A stretch of DNA of 17,219 nt from an uncultured Spirochaetia bacterium. GTDB lineage: Bacteria > Spirochaetota > UBA6919. A program made the translations under genes and the position numbers. The stretch is taken from assembly GCA_913053665.1 (NCBI GenBank), contig CAJXGR010000023.1, positions 1 through 17,219 on the forward strand, in the 5' to 3' direction. This document shows positions 17,032-17,219 of the stretch, piece by piece (the stretch's first letter is position 1; every line of letters begins with the position of its first letter). The notes beneath the pieces are model-generated. The model was not told the origin of the DNA. It did not search any database and saw only the letters and a list, made by a program, of their open reading frames with translations.

Positions 17032-17088
17032 ATGCAGGACACAATACTAAGAAACTGTCGCATTAATCATAATCAATTGGAAGCATAA
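17032..17088 (+). CDS. possible 18-codon small ORF after the chemoreceptor
   Basis: AAGGAG (17015-17020) overlaps the chemoreceptor stop codon and stands 11 bases before an ATG that opens an 18-codon frame (MQDTILRNCRINHNQLEA) ending in TAA. A good ribosome-binding site is the only support. The peptide matches nothing I recognise and has no membrane segment. It could be chance. Confidence 0.15.
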   Translation: MQDTILRNCRINHNQLEA

Positions 17089-17105
17089 AATAACATATCG
17101 CTATT

Positions 17106-17129
17106 AGGGCGAACCCATGTGTTTGCCTT
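17106..17129. repeat. short hairpin repeat GGGCGAACCCATGTGTTTGCC
   Basis: GGCGAAC and GTTTGCC form an inverted pair with one mismatch around CCATGT. The sequence resembles an interspersed intergenic repeat of the form GGGCGAAC-CCATGTG-TTCGCCC that I recognise from many environmental genomes. One copy is in this window. It directly precedes the longer inverted repeat at 17133. Confidence 0.4.
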
Positions 17130-17132
17130 TCC

Positions 17133-17176
17133 ACCACCTATCCGTACGGATAGTTGAACCCGTACGGATAGGTGGT
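17133..17176. repeat. perfect 17-bp inverted repeat with nested palindromes
   Basis: ACCACCTATCCGTACGG (17133-17149) is exactly reverse-complemented at 17160-17176, with a 10-base loop. Inside the left half, CTATCCGTACGGATAG (17138-17153) is itself a perfect 16-bp palindrome, so the element can fold in two ways. No T-tract follows, which argues against a simple terminator. It is probably a mobile palindromic repeat or a cruciform-forming intergenic element downstream of the chemoreceptor gene. Confidence 0.6.
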
Positions 17177-17219
17177 ATTCACCCCTATGGTGCCTGCATA
17201 GCTCTTTGGATCGGGCAGA

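Noticed and set aside
1..17219. defence system, prophage, CRISPR or other mobile cluster
   Set aside because: All large frames are recognisable housekeeping, envelope or signalling genes; no nuclease-toxin pair, transposase, integrase or repeat-spacer array was seen.

Overview
This window is about 17.2 kb of mostly housekeeping and signalling DNA from a Gram-negative (two-membrane) bacterium. The envelope genes (a TamB-type protein, an ExbD/TolR-type protein and an FtsB-like division protein) show the two-membrane cell plan. Base composition is moderately AT-rich. The phylum cannot be fixed from the sequence alone. The RecQ C-terminal extension and the interspersed palindromic repeats would fit an uncultivated FCB-type lineage; a spirochaete is also possible. 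I see no transposase, integrase, phage gene, CRISPR array, rRNA or tRNA.

Layout. Positions 1-178 are non-coding, with one stem-loop. recQ (179-2296, minus) diverges from an FtsB/DivIC-like membrane protein (2543-3073, plus). That gene converges on a very long tamB-like gene (3108-9008, minus), which follows an exbD/tolR-like gene (9017-9571, minus) after only 8 bases. The exbD-tamB pair has a good sigma-70-type promoter at 9616-9643, followed by an interspersed hairpin repeat (9701-9773). Further along the minus strand are rmuC (9830-10915), a soluble GAF-PAS-adenylate cyclase (11043-12683) and a tandem ACT-domain protein (12921-13325). A 16-bp perfect palindrome lies between the ACT gene and the divergent plus-strand genes: a SLOG/TIGR00725-type protein (13463-14011), hemC (14082-15038) and a methyl-accepting chemotaxis protein with its own promoter (15130-17016). 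The last 200 bases carry two hairpin repeats and a possible 18-codon ORF.

How the genes relate. recQ and rmuC act on DNA, though they are not adjacent. exbD-tamB forms a probable envelope operon that pairs a proton-motive-force component with a periplasm-spanning lipid-transfer protein. The cyclase and chemoreceptor are independent signalling inputs: cytoplasmic cAMP production and periplasmic sensing. hemC supplies the first tetrapyrrole of heme synthesis and is not clustered with other hem genes here. No complete new system is evident. The most interesting points are the exbD-tamB coupling, the FtsB-like protein with an extra C-terminal membrane segment, the operator-like palindromes, and the intergenic hairpin repeats.
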